From: Desulfobacteraceae bacterium
Lineage (GTDB): Bacteria > Desulfobacterota > DSM-4660 > Desulfatiglandales > Desulfatiglandaceae
Direction: 5' to 3'
DNA length: 12,273 bases
NCBI GenBank assembly: GCA_030597505.1
Contig: JAUVRS010000047.1
Coordinates: forward strand, 1-12,273
The notes beneath the pieces are model-generated. The model was not told the DNA's origin. It did no database searches and saw nothing but the letters and a program-made list of their open reading frames with translations. A program made the translations under genes and the position numbers. Below, piece after piece: positions 1-6,478 of the stretch; within the stretch, counting starts at the first letter, position 1, and every line of letters starts with the position of its first letter.

Positions 1-63
1 AGAAGGAAATATGCCAAGTTCAATCTTGATAAAGGGTTGGGAACGGACAAGTCAAAGGCCTGA
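1..63 (+). CDS. rpmE: 50S ribosomal protein L31, C-terminal end (partial)
   Basis: Only the last 20 codons are in the window; the gene enters from the left edge in frame 1 and stops at TGA 61-63. The peptide RRKYAKFNLDKG followed by a lysine-rich tail matches the usual end of bacterial L31, where an FRRKY-type basic segment contacts 23S/5S rRNA at the central protuberance. The following genes prfA and prmC support the call, because rpmE-prfA-prmC is a common translation-gene order. The zinc-type cysteines of L31 would lie outside the window, so the C+/C- form cannot be decided. The alternative, a chance open frame, is unlikely given the context. Confidence 0.72.
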   Translation, partial: RRKYAKFNLDKGLGTDKSKA

Positions 64-126
64 TAAGAGGCTGAAATAGGGTAAAATGATGTCTTGCAGC
101 GGCCCTTCATATCAAACCCCTTTCAT

Positions 127-149
127 TTGCGTGGCGCAAGAGTGCGCAA
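127..149. repeat. short overlapping inverted and direct repeats in the rpmE-prfA gap
   Basis: TTGCG (127-131) can pair with CGCAA at 135-139 or with a second CGCAA at 145-149. GCGCA (134-138) can also pair with TGCGC (143-147). GCGCAAG is directly repeated with 10-bp spacing. The stems are mutually exclusive and short, and no T-run follows, so this is not a clear terminator. It lies upstream of the predicted prfA promoter. Function is unknown; it could be a remnant of an rpmE 3' structure. Confidence 0.3.
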
Positions 150-233
150 GCCCTTAGCACCCCCACAGACCCTCCTATTATAACCCATTATCAACGATTA
201 GCTTTACCCCCGCCAGGACGGGAAAAGGGGTAC

Positions 234-262
234 TTGTCAGGCCAGAGGGCTCTTTTGATAAT
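234..262 (+). promoter_or_regulatory. predicted sigma-70 promoter of prfA-prmC
   Basis: TTGTCA (234-239) and GATAAT (257-262) each match the sigma-70 consensus at five of six positions and are separated by the ideal 17 bp. Transcription would start near 269, leaving a leader of about 47 nt before the prfA ATG at 316. A GC-rich inverted repeat (TACCCC 205-210 with GGGGTA 227-232, inner CCCG/CGGG) lies immediately upstream and could end upstream transcription weakly. The prediction rests on sequence match only. Confidence 0.5.
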
Positions 263-315
263 AAGGGTCGGTCTCAAGATGCCTTGAAGATCCTTCAAAA
301 ACAGGGATGTAAACC

Positions 316-1386
316 ATGTTCGGAAAAATCAGAGAAATTGAAGAGCACTATAATGAACTTGAAGGACATCTGGCGCGGCCAGAGGTTATCCGGAATCAAA
401 AGCTCTATCAGAAATATGTCAAGGAACATGGCTCATTAACCCCTATCATAACAACCTTCAGAAAGTCCCGGTCTGTGAACCAGGAGATCGAAGAAAACCG
501 CGCTCTGTTGAATGATCCGGATCCCGAAATCAGACAACTTGCCACTGAGGAGGTTGAGACCCTTTGTTCCAATCTTTCCCATTTGGAAGAGGAACTAAGG
601 GTTCTTCTTTTACCCAAAGATCCAAATGATGAAAAGAACACGATTTTGGAAATTAGGGCTGGCACGGGTGGGGAAGAGGCTGCGCTTTTTGCCGCAGACC
701 TGTTTAGAATGTATAGCCGGTATGCCGAGATGAATCGGTGGAAAATGGAGATCCTGAGCCAAAACGCGACCGGAATCGGTGGGTTCAAGCTGATAATCGT
801 TCTCATAGGGGGGCAAAGGGTTTACAGCAGACTCAAATTTGAAAGTGGTGTCCACCGTGTCCAGCGAGTGCCGGACACGGAGACTCAAGGCCGTATCCAT
901 ACCTCCGCTGTTACGGTGGCTGTGCTCCCGGAGGCAGAAGAAATAGATGTCGAAATCGATACAGAGGATCTTCGCATTGATGTGTTCAGATCCTCCGGTC
1001 ACGGCGGGCAACATGTAAACACTACCGATTCGGCAGTCCGGATCACCCATCTTCCCACGGGTCTGGTGGTCAGCTGCCAGGATGAAAAATCTCAGCATAA
1101 GAACAAAGCAAAGGCCATGAAGGTTCTTCGCTCCCGGCTCCTTGATCGGCAGGAGGCAGAGCAGCATTCAAAAATCTCCGAAGAACGCCGGAGTCAGGTT
1201 GGTTCGGGGGATAGGAGTGAGAGGATCAGGACCTATAATTTCCCCCAGGGAAGGGTTACGGATCATAGGATAGGCCTCACTCTGTATAAACTCGAAAGTT
1301 TTCTTCGGGGAGAATTGGACATTGTTATCGACCCCCTCATCACTCATTTTCAGACCGAGGCGCTCAAGAAAAACAGTAAGCCCTGA
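316..1386 (+). CDS. prfA: peptide chain release factor 1 (RF1)
   Basis: RF1 recognises UAA and UAG stop codons in the ribosomal A site and triggers hydrolysis of peptidyl-tRNA. At 356 residues it has full family length. Domain order is normal: an N-terminal helical domain (about 1-105), the segment beginning with AGTGGEEAALFA (from 115), a PxT stop-codon reading tripeptide P186-D187-T188, and the catalytic loop GHGGQHVNTTDSAVRITHLPTG region with G230-G231-Q232. The C-terminal YNFPQGRVTDHR segment (307-318) is intact. The PxT tripeptide identifies RF1 rather than RF2, which has SPF there. Two residues are less usual: His229 instead of the common Ala before GGQ, and Leu159 in the GGFK-x-II segment where Glu is frequent. 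Neither breaks the catalytic motif. The ATG at 316 has only a weak purine stretch before it. prmC follows after 26 bp, and its product methylates Gln232. Confidence 0.96.
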   Translation: MFGKIREIEEHYNELEGHLARPEVIRNQKLYQKYVKEHGSLTPIITTFRKSRSVNQEIEENRALLNDPDPEIRQLATEEVETLCSNLSHLEEELRVLLLPKDPNDEKNTILEIRAGTGGEEAALFAADLFRMYSRYAEMNRWKMEILSQNATGIGGFKLIIVLIGGQRVYSRLKFESGVHRVQRVPDTETQGRIHTSAVTVAVLPEAEEIDVEIDTEDLRIDVFRSSGHGGQHVNTTDSAVRITHLPTGLVVSCQDEKSQHKNKAKAMKVLRSRLLDRQEAEQHSKISEERRSQVGSGDRSERIRTYNFPQGRVTDHRIGLTLYKLESFLRGELDIVIDPLITHFQTEALKKNSKP

Positions 1387-1412
1387 GTTGTCATCGCCTG
1401 TTCCCACTTCAA

Positions 1413-2303
1413 ATGAAGAAAAAGTCCTGGAAAATAAAAGGCCTCTTGGAGGCTGCCACCGATTATCTGAAAAAGAAAAATACCCCCAACCCCCGTCTCG
1501 ACGCCGAAGTCCTTTTGGCCCACCTGCTAAAGGTTGACCGACTGAATCTCTATCTGAATATTGATCAACCCTTGACCGAAAAAGAGGTCTCAGGGTACCG
1601 CGTTCTCATCAAAAGAAGAAGCAACAGGGAGCCGGTATCGTATATTACCGGGATTCAGGAATTCTGGTCATTAAATTTCCTGGTGAATCCGGAGGTCCTC
1701 ATACCGAGACCCGAAACCGAGCTCCTGGTGGAACACGCGATTGAAAAAATCAAGAGCACTACCAGGTTTGAAAACGAGGGAGGAGAAATACTGGATCTGG
1801 GAACCGGTAGTGGGGCGGTGGTCGTTTCGCTTGCAAAGGAACTGCCGAAAACCAGGCTCTGGGCTGCCGATACGTCTGTCGGGGCATTGAAAATAGCCCG
1901 TCTGAACGCGGAAAGACACGGTGTCTCGGATCGGATTGAGTTTAGAAAGGGAGACCTTTTGGAAGCATTGGTAGATGACCACATCACCTTTGATATGATT
2001 TTGTCCAACCCACCTTATATTGTATCAGAGGATTACCATAAACTGCCACCGGAGGTTCGCGATTATGAGCCGCGTATGGCTCTAAACGGCGGAAAAGGAG
2101 GTATGTTTTATATCAATAAAATTATCAAAGAAGGGGTTGCTTACCTGAAGGAAGGGGGATGGTTAATGCTTGAGATGGCACCAGGGCAAACAGAAGAAAC
2201 CCTGAAATTGATCGGTCGGACCAATGGTTACGGCGAGACAGAACGGATTAAAGATTATAGTCATCGTTACAGGGTGGTGGTGGCCCAGCGGGAAAAAAAG
2301 TGA
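1413..2303 (+). CDS. prmC: peptide chain release factor N5-glutamine methyltransferase
   Basis: PrmC (HemK) uses S-adenosylmethionine to methylate the amide of the GGQ glutamine in RF1 and RF2, raising termination efficiency in the cytoplasm. The protein has 296 residues, normal for the family. An N-terminal helical bundle (about 1-85) binds the release factor. The Rossmann methyltransferase domain follows with the IPRPETE segment (97-103), the SAM loop DLGTGSG (128-134), the acidic D153 that would bind the ribose, and the diagnostic NPPY (199-202) that holds the glutamine side chain. The family signature EPRMALNGGKGG (219-230) is also present. The start is fixed by a stop codon (TAA 1377-1379) upstream in frame with no other ATG/GTG/TTG between. 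No clear ribosome-binding site precedes it, so translation may be coupled to prfA 26 bp upstream. Very likely co-transcribed with prfA, its substrate gene. Confidence 0.96.
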   Translation: MKKKSWKIKGLLEAATDYLKKKNTPNPRLDAEVLLAHLLKVDRLNLYLNIDQPLTEKEVSGYRVLIKRRSNREPVSYITGIQEFWSLNFLVNPEVLIPRPETELLVEHAIEKIKSTTRFENEGGEILDLGTGSGAVVVSLAKELPKTRLWAADTSVGALKIARLNAERHGVSDRIEFRKGDLLEALVDDHITFDMILSNPPYIVSEDYHKLPPEVRDYEPRMALNGGKGGMFYINKIIKEGVAYLKEGGWLMLEMAPGQTEETLKLIGRTNGYGETERIKDYSHRYRVVVAQREKK

Positions 2304-2356
2304 GGCAGGAAATCCTTGACAGGTGGCAACCGGCATTATTTTCTGATTCTGTGTGA

Positions 2357-2380
2357 GGGGCGGCCAATTTGACGCGCCCC
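2357..2380. terminator. GC-rich inverted repeat between convergent prmC and zraP (possible bidirectional terminator)
   Basis: GGGGCG (2357-2362) and CGCCCC (2375-2380) form a perfect 6-bp GC stem with a 12-nt loop, lying in the 103-bp gap between two converging genes. The location fits a shared terminator. There is no T-run on either strand after the stem, so an intrinsic terminator of the standard kind is not shown. Confidence 0.33.
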
Positions 2381-2406
2381 CCAGTCCGGTTGGTTAGTCC
2401 AATTAT

Positions 2407-2889
2407 TTAATTCCAACATCCACCAGGGCCACCGGGTCCGTTGCCGCCCATGCCCATGTGCCACCCGCGGGCCGCTCTGTGGCCACGGAAATAGTTGCCT
2501 TTTGGGACTATTTTCCGGGCCTCAAGCTCCATATCAACCCGTTCTTGCGCCAGTTTGCCCTTCATATCACTTATCTCTTTCTGAAGAGTTCTCACCCTAT
2601 CGGGATCTGGGCTTGAAGTGCCAAGAAGGGTGTCCATTTCCCCGTACTTTATCCGAATCTGATTCTTGAGTGGCGCAGTCTTATCATAGAACTTTTGATA
2701 GAGGTCGTCCATCTGAGAACGCTGCGTCTCGGTCATTCTATCATACCCTTGACCATAGTTCCCCGAGGATCCGTGACCCCCATAACCCATGTGGCGGTCG
2801 CCCCCCCATCTTGGCCCCCATGCTGAGACCGGATAGGCTACGGCCGCGATCAACATTATACTTCCCAAAACAACCAGTAATTTTTTCAT
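2407..2889 (-). CDS. zraP: ZraP-like zinc-responsive periplasmic protein (Spy/CpxP-related)
   Basis: Predicted secreted periplasmic protein of 160 residues. A classical signal peptide is visible: MKKLL, a hydrophobic core, and a VSA cleavage site after residue 23. The mature protein begins with a Gly/Trp/His-rich segment (HMGYGGHG, 33-40). A helical, charged core (about 50-130) has the ZraP/Spy-type TETQRSQMDDLYQKFYDKT segment and a second amphipathic helix. It ends in a glycine-rich tail with His137, His144 and a single Cys158. Length, His-rich ends, tail cysteine and divergent orientation to a ZraSR-like pair all match enterobacterial ZraP, a zinc-binding periplasmic chaperone that also dampens ZraS signalling. 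An excellent AGGAGG ribosome site (2898-2903) precedes the ATG with 8-nt spacing. Transcription is probably from the sigma-54 promoter at 2936-2950 under control of the neighbouring regulator. Zinc binding is inferred from the family, not shown by a full known site. Confidence 0.85.
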   Translation of the reverse strand: MKKLLVVLGSIMLIAAVAYPVSAWGPRWGGDRHMGYGGHGSSGNYGQGYDRMTETQRSQMDDLYQKFYDKTAPLKNQIRIKYGEMDTLLGTSSPDPDRVRTLQKEISDMKGKLAQERVDMELEARKIVPKGNYFRGHRAARGWHMGMGGNGPGGPGGCWN

Positions 2890-2935
2890 TTTTGAAACCT
2901 CCTTTTAGGGTCTATTGTTTTTCTCAAATTCTTCC

Positions 2936-2950
2936 GCAAGAGGTGTGCCA
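2936..2950 (-). promoter_or_regulatory. sigma-54 (-24/-12) promoter of zraP
   Basis: Read on the minus strand the site is TGGCAC-ACCTC-TTGC, an exact match to the TGGCAC-N5-TTGC core of sigma-54 promoters. GG occupies 2949-2948 and GC 2937-2936, with the required 10-bp interval between them. Transcription would start around 2925, giving a leader of roughly 35 nt that includes the strong AGGAGG site of zraP. The adjacent zraR-like gene encodes a sigma-54 activator with a GAFTGA loop, so promoter and activator are found together. Confidence 0.85.
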
Positions 2951-3025
2951 AACAGGGCAAAACTTTCATAACAGTCCGAACTCACTCATTTTTTTGAATT
3001 GTCCATAACGTCATTATTTATTTTA

Positions 3026-3054
3026 TTGAAATAATATCCAGAAACATGGATACT
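3026..3054 (+). promoter_or_regulatory. possible sigma-70 promoter facing zraS
   Basis: TTGAAA (3026-3031; five of six) and GATACT (3049-3054; four of six) are separated by 17 bp. Transcription would start near 3061 and leave a leader of about 160 nt before zraS. The elements overlap the inverted repeat at 3035-3052, so a protein bound there could repress or replace this promoter. The region is AT-rich, so a chance match is quite possible. Confidence 0.3.
3035..3052. promoter_or_regulatory. inverted repeat TATCCA-N6-TGGATA, candidate ZraR-type enhancer site 1
   Basis: A perfect 6-bp inverted repeat centred at about 3043.5, some 118 bp upstream of the predicted zraP transcription start. This is a normal distance for the upstream activator site of a sigma-54 promoter. 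The same TGGATA word recurs 32 bp away (3079-3084), about three helical turns. That ZraR binds here is inferred from position and symmetry only. Confidence 0.5.
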
Positions 3055-3077
3055 TAATATGCACCATTCGGATTTGG

Positions 3078-3096
3078 TTGGATAAAAAGTATCCAA
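3078..3096. promoter_or_regulatory. inverted repeat TTGGATA-N5-TATCCAA, candidate enhancer site 2
   Basis: A perfect 7-bp inverted repeat centred at 3087, using the same half-site as the repeat at 3035-3052 but in the opposite arrangement (GGATA outward-left, TATCC outward-right). It lies about 162 bp upstream of the predicted zraP start and about 134 bp upstream of the zraS start codon. Repetition of one half-site in both palindromes suggests a single regulator. It could alternatively form a hairpin in a long zraS leader. Confidence 0.5.
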
Positions 3097-3115
3097 TTGG
3101 AGGGCCATGTCCAAT
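3096..3115. repeat. inverted repeat ATTGGA-N8-TCCAAT next to enhancer site 2
   Basis: A perfect 6-bp inverted repeat directly abutting the palindrome at 3078-3096 and sharing base 3096. Its TGTCCA word (3109-3114) resembles the TATCCA half-sites, and TGTCCA occurs again at 3000-3005. It may be a weaker third operator or just part of the same repeat-rich control region. Confidence 0.35.
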
Positions 3116-3193
3116 CAATTGAAAATGATCGTATAAGAGGATTTCTATAACGGAACCCCTAATGGGGCAGTGGCTAGGGGCGGGGGATGAAGT

Positions 3194-3208
3194 TGGTATG
3201 TATCTTGC
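3194..3208 (+). promoter_or_regulatory. weak sigma-54-like promoter facing zraS
   Basis: TGGTAT-GTATC-TTGC keeps the essential GG (3195-3196) and GC (3207-3208) at correct spacing and a perfect TTGC, but the -24 box matches TGGCAC at only four of six bases. In enterobacteria zraSR is itself activated by ZraR with sigma-54, so such a site is expected. However, transcription would begin near 3220, right at the zraS start codon, so the message would be leaderless or nearly so. Confidence 0.35.
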
Positions 3209-3220
3209 TTTAAGTTTGGT

Positions 3221-5011
3221 GTGATGGAAAAAATTAGCAGAAAAACAAATTGGTGGGTTGGGATTTCCCCTTGGATCATTCTTGGTGCCGTCTTGGTGCT
3301 GGTGCCCCTTTTTGTATTTATGACCGTTGAAAACATAAACCAGCAAAAGAAAAGCACCACCAGGCTGCTGCTCGCAAAAGGTGCCGCACTCATACGGTCC
3401 TTTGAAGCCGGTGCCAGGACCGGTATGATGGGGATGCGCTGGGGAGGGTTTCAAGTCCAGAGGCTGCTCGGGGAAACGGCAAAACAGCCTGACATCATCT
3501 ATCTTATGGTTACAGACTCCAAGGGAAAAATTCTGGCACATAATGACCCGTCCAAGATCGGGCAGCGTCATGGAGCGGGCCTTGATCTGAAGAAAATCGC
3601 CAACTCCCCGCATGTAAACCGACGACAGGTGTCGGGCAAAGACAACGCCAAAATATTTGAGGTGTTCCGACAATTTGCACCCACGCGCGGTCATACCGGC
3701 TCCCAGGTCTGGGGGATGCGTCAGGGGAGGCTCGTGGCCACCGACTGGTGCCGGCCCCACATAATCACCGGAGGGCCCCCCCGTGGCCCGGATCAAGTCA
3801 TTTTTGTGGGGCTGGATATGGGGCCAGTGGAGGCTGCGAGAAAAGAGGGCATGCGTCACACACTGGTCATGGCGATTGCATTTTTGTTGATCGGGTTTGC
3901 CGGCATGGTTTCGCTTTTTTTGGCCCAGGCATACCGATCGGCCAAGACATCCTTTTCCAGACTGAAGGTGTTTTCCGACAATCTGGTGACAAATATGCCA
4001 ATGGGGCTCGTGGCCATTGACATGGATGGAAAGATAGCCTCTTTTAATCAAATTGCTGAGACTATTCTCGACATCTCGTCTGCCGAGGCCCTCTGGAAGA
4101 TGCCCGATGAAGTTCTGCCCCGGCCCCTCTGGAAACTCATCGATGAGCTGAAAAGCAATAGAGGCATGATTGAAAAAGAGATGGATTGTCCCGTTAAGGG
4201 AGGCAAAATCATTCCCCTTGAGGTTATTGCCACCTTCCTTGAGGAGGAGTTTGAGGGGTTCTTGGGATATGTGGTACTTTTTAGGGATCTGACCCAGATC
4301 CAGCATCTTAAGAAGGAGGTGCAAAGAAGTCAGCGGCTGGCATCCATCGGGAGGCTCGCCGCCGGGGTTGCCCACGAAATACGTAACCCACTGAGTTCCA
4401 TAAAGGGGTTTGCCACCTATTTTAAGGAAAGATATCGGGAGGTCCCCGAGGATCAAAAAACGGCAGAAGTGATGATTCAAGAAGTGGAGCGATTGAACAG
4501 GGTCGTTGGCCAGCTCTTGGAATTCGCAAGGCCAATGAGTATAGAGGAAAAGCCGACGTCGCTCCAGACCTTGATACAGCATTCCGTCAAACTGATCGAA
4601 GGGGATCTTAATAAAAAGCAAATAAGTATTGATACGGACATGTCTCCTGAAATAGGGAAGATGATGATCGACCCGGACAGATTCAAACAAGTCCTCCTGA
4701 ATCTATATCTGAACGCCATAGAAGCCATGGGGGAAGAAGGACGGCTTTCCGTGACGCTGCGAAGGGATAAAGATGGAAGAAATATCCAGATTGTTATCTC
4801 CGACACAGGGGCAGGTATCAAAGAGGTGGATCTGTCACACATTTTTGATCCCTATTTTACCTCCAAATCGTCGGGAACCGGGTTAGGGCTTGCTATTGTC
4901 CTGAAAATCATCGAGTCCCATGGAGGAGAGATAGGTGTCGAGAGTCATCCGGGAGAGGGGACCACAGTTACCATTACATTACCTTATTCCAGAGAGGTCG
5001 GAGCGCCATGA
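3221..5011 (+). CDS. zraS: ZraS-like membrane sensor histidine kinase with PAS domain
   Basis: Inner-membrane histidine kinase of 596 residues (595 if the ATG at 3224 is used instead of the GTG at 3221; both lack a clear ribosome site). Order: membrane helix (about 15-35), periplasmic sensor domain (36-210), second membrane helix (212-236), PAS domain (about 248-360), dimerisation/phosphoacceptor domain with AAGVAHEIRNPLSSIKGFA and His385, then the ATPase domain with N498 (N box), DTGAG (528-532), FDPYFTSK (542-549) and GTGLGLA (552-558). The periplasmic part follows E. coli ZraS closely in pattern (ALIRSFEAGARTGM, then VTDSKGKILAHNDPSKIG), including a lone cysteine near 177. E. coli ZraS has 465 residues and no PAS domain; the insert here accounts for most of the extra length and could add a cytoplasmic signal. 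It overlaps zraR by 4 bp and is divergent from zraP. Its likely role is sensing zinc/envelope stress and phosphorylating the next protein. Confidence 0.9.
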   Translation: MMEKISRKTNWWVGISPWIILGAVLVLVPLFVFMTVENINQQKKSTTRLLLAKGAALIRSFEAGARTGMMGMRWGGFQVQRLLGETAKQPDIIYLMVTDSKGKILAHNDPSKIGQRHGAGLDLKKIANSPHVNRRQVSGKDNAKIFEVFRQFAPTRGHTGSQVWGMRQGRLVATDWCRPHIITGGPPRGPDQVIFVGLDMGPVEAARKEGMRHTLVMAIAFLLIGFAGMVSLFLAQAYRSAKTSFSRLKVFSDNLVTNMPMGLVAIDMDGKIASFNQIAETILDISSAEALWKMPDEVLPRPLWKLIDELKSNRGMIEKEMDCPVKGGKIIPLEVIATFLEEEFEGFLGYVVLFRDLTQIQHLKKEVQRSQRLASIGRLAAGVAHEIRNPLSSIKGFATYFKERYREVPEDQKTAEVMIQEVERLNRVVGQLLEFARPMSIEEKPTSLQTLIQHSVKLIEGDLNKKQISIDTDMSPEIGKMMIDPDRFKQVLLNLYLNAIEAMGEEGRLSVTLRRDKDGRNIQIVISDTGAGIKEVDLSHIFDPYFTSKSSGTGLGLAIVLKIIESHGGEIGVESHPGEGTTVTITLPYSREVGAP

Positions 5012-6375
5012 AGACAAAAGGTACAGTTTTAGTCGTCGATGATGATCAGGCCCATCGTACCATGCTAAAGACATTGGTTTCTGGTTGGGGATATGAAATC
5101 AGCGAAGCGGACGATGGCGGTACAGCTATCCAGATGGTCCATGAGAGGCCATATGATCTTATCTTGATGGATATCCGTATGATAAAGGTCTCGGGACTGG
5201 AGGCCCTTTCTCAAATAAAGACCTATAACCCGGCCATACCGATTATTATCATGACGGCCTATTCTTCTGTGGAGACCGCCGTCGAGGCCTTAAAAAAGGG
5301 GGCCTATGATTACCTTACAAAGCCGCTCGATTTTGACGAAGTGCGGCTCACCATGGAACGGGCCATGGACCATAGCCAGTTGAAGGAAGAAAATCGCGTC
5401 TTGCGGGAGACGTTAGGCACACATTTTGATCAGAGAAATATTATAGGACGCAGCAGGGCCATGATGAAATTATTGGAAACGGTGGCTCAAGTGGCACCCA
5501 CCGAGGCCACGGTTTTGATCACAGGAGAGTCGGGGTCGGGTAAGGAGCTCATTGCAGGGGCCCTGCATTTTAATAGTTCCAGAAAGGAAGGGGCCTTTAT
5601 AAAGATCAATTGTGCCGCTGTCACCGAGACCCTCCTCGAGTCGGAACTTTTTGGCCATGAAAAGGGTGCCTTTACGGGCGCCCACCGAAGAAAGGACGGC
5701 CGGGTTCTCCTGGCGGATGGGGGCAGCCTGTTCCTGGATGAGGTCAGTGAGATGTCATTGGGCATGCAGGTCAAATTACTGCGTGTACTTCAGGAACGAG
5801 AGATCTCGCGCGTGGGTGGAGAAGAGGTGATCAAAGTGGACGTGAGAGTGATAGCTGCCACCAACAGGGATCTAATCCAGGATATGGAGGAAGGACGATT
5901 TCGGGAAGATCTCTATTATCGCTTGAACGTGGTAACCCTGAATGTCCCCCCCCTGAGAGAGAGAGAAGAAGATATCTCCCTGCTGGCAAAACACTTTTTG
6001 GACACATTCGCCAAAAAAAACCACAAAAAGATACGGGCCATTACTCCCCGGGCTATGGATCGAATGCTCAAATATGGATGGCCGGGAAACGTCCGTGAGC
6101 TGATGAATGCAATAGAGAGGGCTGTGGTTTTGGCCAGGTCAGAATACCTGGATGAAGAGGACCTGCCCCCGGTGGTGAAGGATGAAGAGCTGAAAAGCCA
6201 GGATGTTACGCCGGAGAGTCTCCCTGGAAGCCCCTCTTTGGATGAAGTGGAAAAGGAGACCATATTGAAGACCCTGGAGGCCTCCAGGGGGAATAAGAGC
6301 GAGACAGCAAGGCGGCTGGGGATCACCCGGAAAACCCTTCACAAAAAACTCAAGAAATATGGGGCAATGCCGTGA
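5008..6375 (+). CDS. zraR: ZraR-like sigma-54-dependent response regulator
   Basis: NtrC-family activator of 455 residues. The receiver domain (about 5-118) has the acidic pair at D11-D13, phosphoacceptor D55, T83 and K105. The AAA+ domain (about 143-375) has Walker A GESGSGKE (173-180), the sigma-54 contact loop GAFTGA (220-225), Walker B GSLFLDEV (239-246) and the WPGNVREL segment (358-365). A Fis-type helix-turn-helix ends the protein (412-452, SETARRLGITRKTLHKKLKK). All residues needed for phosphorylation, ATP hydrolysis and open-complex formation are visible. The ATG lies inside the end of zraS (ATGA overlap) with a GGAG ribosome site upstream, so the pair is translationally coupled. The nearest target is the sigma-54 promoter of zraP, with the TATCCA palindromes as probable binding sites. 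Close relatives such as other HydG/AtoC-type regulators look alike; the ZraR assignment rests on the linked zraS- and zraP-like genes. Confidence 0.92.
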   Translation: MKTKGTVLVVDDDQAHRTMLKTLVSGWGYEISEADDGGTAIQMVHERPYDLILMDIRMIKVSGLEALSQIKTYNPAIPIIIMTAYSSVETAVEALKKGAYDYLTKPLDFDEVRLTMERAMDHSQLKEENRVLRETLGTHFDQRNIIGRSRAMMKLLETVAQVAPTEATVLITGESGSGKELIAGALHFNSSRKEGAFIKINCAAVTETLLESELFGHEKGAFTGAHRRKDGRVLLADGGSLFLDEVSEMSLGMQVKLLRVLQEREISRVGGEEVIKVDVRVIAATNRDLIQDMEEGRFREDLYYRLNVVTLNVPPLREREEDISLLAKHFLDTFAKKNHKKIRAITPRAMDRMLKYGWPGNVRELMNAIERAVVLARSEYLDEEDLPPVVKDEELKSQDVTPESLPGSPSLDEVEKETILKTLEASRGNKSETARRLGITRKTLHKKLKKYGAMP

Positions 6376-6434
6376 CGTTTTTCTTCTAAATGCGCGTCCC
6401 AAATGCAGTTCGGAGAGGAGAATCGAATCTTGAA

Positions 6435-6471
6435 CCCCTTTGAGCGGCAAACCACAGACTATTTAAAGGGG
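6435..6471 (+). repeat. inverted repeat that could mask the ribosome site of the next gene
   Basis: CCCCTTT (6435-6441) is the exact complement of AAAGGGG (6465-6471), with a 23-nt loop. The right arm contains most of the GGGGG (6468-6472) that serves as ribosome-binding site for the GTG start at 6479. In RNA this stem would hide the site. No known riboswitch core is recognisable. The stem is only 7 bp, so the idea is modest. Confidence 0.35.
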
Positions 6472-6478
6472 GAATATT

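Noticed and set aside
3023..4690. 555-codon open frame on the minus strand, antisense to zraS
   Set aside because: It lies opposite a clearly recognisable histidine kinase, shows no domain or motif, is rich in Pro/His/Cys as expected of a shadow frame, and runs into the regulatory region. No ribosome site was seen.
6376..6478. Manganese (yybP-ykoY) riboswitch upstream of the GDT1-like gene
   Set aside because: Considered because that riboswitch controls Mn2+ exporters, but the conserved riboswitch core elements were not found; only a simple inverted repeat is present.
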